From NCBI GenBank assembly GCA_963558565.1, contig CAUWGX010000001.1, positions 124,001 to 188,000 of the forward strand: a stretch of DNA of 64,000 nt, written 5' to 3'. Made by a program: the position numbers and the translations under genes. Under the pieces are notes generated by a model. That model searched no databases and was not told the origin of the DNA. It saw nothing but the letters and a program-made list of their open reading frames with translations. Shown here piece after piece: positions 61,523-64,000 of the stretch. Origin of the DNA: Atopostipes sp963558565. Its GTDB lineage: Bacteria; Bacillota; Bacilli; Lactobacillales; Carnobacteriaceae_A. How positions within the stretch are numbered: position 1 is the stretch's first letter; the number at the start of each line of letters is the position of its first letter.

Positions 61523-61551
61523 ATAATAACATTCGCTTTTTTCCAAGTCAA
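61523..61551 (-). promoter_or_regulatory. Promoter of the Phe-leader gene
   Basis: Minus strand TTGACT, 17-bp spacer, TATTAT, about 34 bp before the leader ATG. Confidence 0.65.
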
Positions 61552-61637
61552 GCATTTTTAATTTTATTTTAATCGAACGCTAACTTATTCAAGGGCCTGA
61601 TAAAGGAAAGATCCCCACTATATATTTTGTCTGTTTC

Positions 61638-62133
61638 TTAGCTACTTGAATTTTTGCTCTGCGTGTCGATTAATTCATCGACAGCAATTAGAACAGCTAC
61701 CGATAAATCCATAAATGCTTCATCATAGATTGTGATTTCGTAGGTATCTCCCCAGCTCAACCATTTTTTATTAATACTGGCCAGTTCTGTTTGCTCACTA
61801 TATAAAGAATAGTTATGCGCAAAAAAATCACCTTCTACATTCAATAAAAAGCCTTCAATTTCAATAGTAAATTTATGGCGAAACCAAGAAAAATCATTTC
61901 GAATGGTGATTGTTTCTCCGTTTGCAAAAGTGATTGTGTAGACCGGGAAGAAGAAAGCGAATCCTCGTTCTAAAGTGAACACGATCTCTTCATTCGCATT
62001 GGTCACTGTATAAAACTTACCTACGAATTGAAAAGTTTGATCGACATAATAAACGGCTTCTTAATTCTCTTTTACAATAGGATAATGATCCGTTAGTTTG
62101 AAGACAGCTTGTTGAATATAAAGTTTTTGCATA
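61638..62133 (-). pseudogene. Broken LURP-one-related (YxjI-like) gene
   Basis: A 122-codon frame (61638-62006) encodes the C-terminal three quarters of a LURP-one/tubby-like protein (TLERGFAFFFPVYTITF; NVEGDFFAHNYSLY). The N-terminus is present upstream: ATG 62133 with AAGGAG starts MQKLYIQQAVF, then a one-base frame change near 62100 leads to KLTDHYPIVKEN, a TAA near 62063, then EAVYYVDQTFQFVGKFYTV in the frame of the long ORF. Two lesions make a pseudogene more likely than a short gene starting at GTG 62006. Confidence 0.65.
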
Positions 62134-62211
62134 ATTAACTCCTTCGATCTTTTTAAGTAATAAAGGTTCAATATAACTCTATATATAAATTATACATAAT
62201 ATTTAAAAAAA

Positions 62212-62246
62212 TATAAGCGTCTAGGATAAAAACTAGACGCTTCGTA
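62212..62246 (-). terminator. Intrinsic terminator of the liv/CBS-ACT operon
   Basis: Perfect 10-bp stem AAGCGTCTAG/CTAGACGCTT followed by ATATTTTTTT on the minus strand. Confidence 0.85.
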
Positions 62247-62251
62247 AACGG

Positions 62252-62884
62252 TTATAGGCGAGTAATATTATACCCCGCATTTTTTAGGACTTCATTCGTT
62301 TGATCCCCTATTTCATCATCGGTTTGAATGGTGATTTCAATTTGGTTTTCTAAACGATTCACCATAATATGCGAAAGACTAATCCCCGCATTTGCTAATT
62401 CTTGCGTGATATGCGCTAAAACTCCAACACGGTCTTCATCAATATAAATTAAAAAGCGTGAACCTGGATCGTTATATCCTGATAAGTCAATTAACGCTTT
62501 AAAAATATCTTTGTAGGTAACAATACCGACGATATGCTGTGCATTATCTAATATGGGTAATACGGTGACATTTTGCTCTTTCATTAAGGTCGCTGCTGTC
62601 TCTAGCAAAGTATTGGGTGTAACTGTTACATTATGCTCTCGCATAATTTCTCCGACCGTCATTTTATCAAATAAATAATTCATCTCATAAATACTAAGAC
62701 TGGTAGCACTAGAAGGAGAATTTTCTGCTATCTCCTCTTCCGTGACAATACCTATATATTTATTCTCTTTAACGATTGGTAAACGATGAAAGTGGTTCTT
62801 TTCCATAATATCTACGGCATCGGTCACTCGCGTATCTGGCGTTACTGTAATAACGTCTTTTGTCATAATATGTCCTACATTCAT
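62252..62884 (-). CDS. CBS-pair plus ACT protein (AcuB-like)
   Basis: A 210-residue protein with two CBS domains (residues 1-130; GHIMTKDVITVTPDTRVTDAV and VGEIMREHNVTVTPNTLLETAA) and a C-terminal ACT-like domain (FLIYIDEDRVGVLAHITQELANAGIS). The layout matches AcuB-type proteins. It overlaps the operon context of livF (3-bp gap), which suggests that it senses nucleotide or amino-acid levels for branched-chain amino-acid transport or metabolism. The ligand is unknown. AGGAGG precedes the ATG. Confidence 0.82.
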   Translation of the reverse strand: MNVGHIMTKDVITVTPDTRVTDAVDIMEKNHFHRLPIVKENKYIGIVTEEEIAENSPSSATSLSIYEMNYLFDKMTVGEIMREHNVTVTPNTLLETAATLMKEQNVTVLPILDNAQHIVGIVTYKDIFKALIDLSGYNDPGSRFLIYIDEDRVGVLAHITQELANAGISLSHIMVNRLENQIEITIQTDDEIGDQTNEVLKNAGYNITRL

Positions 62885-62886
62885 GA

Positions 62887-63591
62887 TTAGCCTCCTAAGT
62901 ATGCTCTTTGAACTTCTTTACTATCTAATAGGGCTTGTGCCGGGCCTGCGGCAACAAGTTTGCCGGTCTCCATCACATACCCTCGATCTGATATTTCAAG
63001 AGCTACCTTTGCATTTTGTTCAACCAATAGAATAGTCGTTCCTCGTTGATTGATTTCTTCAATAATATTAAAAATTTCTCGAATAAATAAAGGAGCCAAG
63101 CCCATTGAAGGTTCATCTAATAGTAATAATTCCGGATCCGATAATAAAGCTCTCCCCATGGCCAGCATTTGCTGCTCTCCTCCGGAAAGTGTCGCCGCAT
63201 CTTGTGTCAATCTTTCTTTAAGAATCGGGAAGCTTTTGTAAATGCGTTCTAAATCTTTTTGAACATGTGCCCGGTCTTTTCGTAAAAAAGCACCCATTTC
63301 TAAATTCTCTTTCACAGACATACCACTAAAAACACGACGTCCTTCGGGTACTTGCGAAATCCCTGAGGAAACAATTTCTCGAGTACTTGCTTTTGTAATC
63401 GGTTTGTCTTTATAAGAAATGGTGCCTGAGGTTGCTGGAATTAGACCAGAAATTGTATTTAAAATCGTTGTTTTCCCTGCTCCATTCGCTCCAATAAGAG
63501 AGACCACTTCTCCTTTATTGACTTCAAAGGTAATGCCTTTAATCGCTTCAATGACTCCATAATGTACGACAATATCATCAATTACTAACAT
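62887..63591 (-). CDS. livF: Branched-chain amino acid ABC transporter ATPase LivF
   Basis: A 234-residue ATPase of the LivF class: short, beginning VIDDIVVHYGVIEAIKGI, with Walker A GANGAGKTT, the LivF-typical ISQVPEGRRVFSGMSVKENLEMGA, signature LSGGEQQM and Walker B LLLLDEPSMGLAP. It starts right after livG (stop and start adjoin) and precedes the CBS-ACT gene. AGGAGGTG precedes the ATG. It pairs with LivG for Leu/Ile/Val uptake. Confidence 0.92.
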   Translation of the reverse strand: MLVIDDIVVHYGVIEAIKGITFEVNKGEVVSLIGANGAGKTTILNTISGLIPATSGTISYKDKPITKASTREIVSSGISQVPEGRRVFSGMSVKENLEMGAFLRKDRAHVQKDLERIYKSFPILKERLTQDAATLSGGEQQMLAMGRALLSDPELLLLDEPSMGLAPLFIREIFNIIEEINQRGTTILLVEQNAKVALEISDRGYVMETGKLVAAGPAQALLDSKEVQRAYLGG

Positions 63592-64000
63592 TTACTCACC
63601 TCCTAGATATGCTTGAATAACGTGTTGATTTCGTTGAATGTCTTGCGGTTTGCCTTCAGCGATCTTTTTACCGTACTCTAACACATAAATTCTTTCTGAT
63701 ATATTCATAATGACTTTCATATCATGTTCAATTAAAACAATCGCTAAATCAAATTCATTATGAATTTGTTGAATTAATTCAGTTAATTCATGACTTTCAC
63801 GAGCATTCATGCCTGCTGCAGGCTCATCTAAGAACAGAAGTTTAGGATTTGTACCTAGCGCTCGCACAATTTCTAATTTTCTTTGATCCCCATAAGGTAA
63901 GTTCGAAGCTTTCGTTTTCGCTTTGTCTTCCATATTAAAAATTTTCAGCAATTCCATCGCTTTTTCCGTCATCTCAACTTCTGTGCGGTAGTATTCTTTG
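63592..64000 (-). CDS. livG: Branched-chain amino acid ABC transporter ATPase LivG (partial at window edge)
   Basis: The C-terminal 135 or so residues of a LivG-type ATPase; the frame stays open through the right edge, so the start lies outside. Visible are the LivG-typical NLPYGDQRKLEIVRAL signature region, Walker B LLFLDEPAAGMN with ARESHELTELI, and the switch His in LIEHDMKVIM. Gene end adjoins the livF start. The membrane permeases and binding protein are presumably further upstream. Confidence 0.9.
   Translation of the reverse strand, partial: KEYYRTEVEMTEKAMELLKIFNMEDKAKTKASNLPYGDQRKLEIVRALGTNPKLLFLDEPAAGMNARESHELTELIQQIHNEFDLAIVLIEHDMKVIMNISERIYVLEYGKKIAEGKPQDIQRNQHVIQAYLGGE

Noticed and set aside
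62006..62006. GTG 62006 as the start of an intact 122-residue LURP-like gene
   Set aside because: The N-terminal part of the same domain lies upstream in broken frames with a proper ribosome site, so the short frame is the tail of a pseudogene.

Overview
The window is AT-rich chromosomal DNA from a low-GC Gram-positive bacterium. It most resembles a halotolerant or alkaliphilic lactic acid bacterium of the Carnobacteriaceae/Aerococcaceae (inference). Supporting this are strong AAGGAGG-type ribosome sites, Gram-positive lipoproteins, L-box and T-box leaders, LAB-type fused GlnP, betaine uptake genes and very acidic proteins. No rRNA, tRNA, prophage, complete IS or CRISPR array was seen. The right edge cuts a livG-like gene.

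Layout. 0.1-5.2 kb: GntP-type permease, M20 deacylase, UPF0173 hydrolase, secreted LysM/M23 wall hydrolase. 5.5-12.5 kb: heterodimeric ABC exporter behind a small attenuator-like leader, fused GlnP plus GlnQ, Mn-dependent pyrophosphatase. 12.5-19.1 kb (minus): unknown membrane protein; lysC-asd-dapA-dapB behind a lysine riboswitch; trhO. 19.4-26.3 kb (plus): PTS EIIBC with promoter and cre-like site, a lipoprotein, a trpXYZ-type ABC operon behind a Trp leader-peptide attenuator, two small ORFs. 26.3-30.6 kb: gene-poor DNA with decayed fragments, DinB-like and CNNM/CBS genes, and mazEF. 30.9-34.8 kb: citrate transporter plus NAD-type isocitrate dehydrogenase; fabV. 34.9-50.8 kb: purine/nucleoside salvage (BMP lipoprotein, two nucleoside hydrolases, guanine deaminase, NCS2 permease), prs, a glycine-betaine ABC system with two binding proteins, an AbrB-Doc toxin-antitoxin pair, M42 peptidase and a PHP phosphatase. 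51.1-57.0 kb: brnQ, universal stress protein, a T-box-controlled cation symporter, proA-proB. 57.1-61.5 kb: a second trpXYZ-type ABC system with two binding proteins, each with its own leader peptide. 61.6-64.0 kb: a broken LURP-one gene, a CBS-ACT protein, livF and partial livG.

The standout is a three-member family of leader-peptide attenuators on paralogous ABC uptake systems. One binding-protein gene follows a short ORF with two Trp codons, one follows a 23-codon ORF with a YYYSYY run, and one follows a 22-codon ORF with an FFFFSFF run. Each leader is followed by alternating complementary segments ending in an intrinsic terminator. In all three, stalling at the aromatic codons should favour the antiterminator, and release at the leader stop should favour the terminator. 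This suggests transporters for Trp, Tyr and Phe, with the Tyr and Phe binding proteins sharing one permease and ATPase. Their family is usually associated with tryptophan and T-box control, so ribosome-mediated control with three different amino-acid codes is unusual.

Other regulation visible here includes paired PurBox-like sites before the nucleoside-hydrolase and guanine-deaminase operons, a palindrome inside the mazEF promoter, and a likely threonine T-box before the symporter. Fold and function assignments rest on motifs read by eye; no database search was run.
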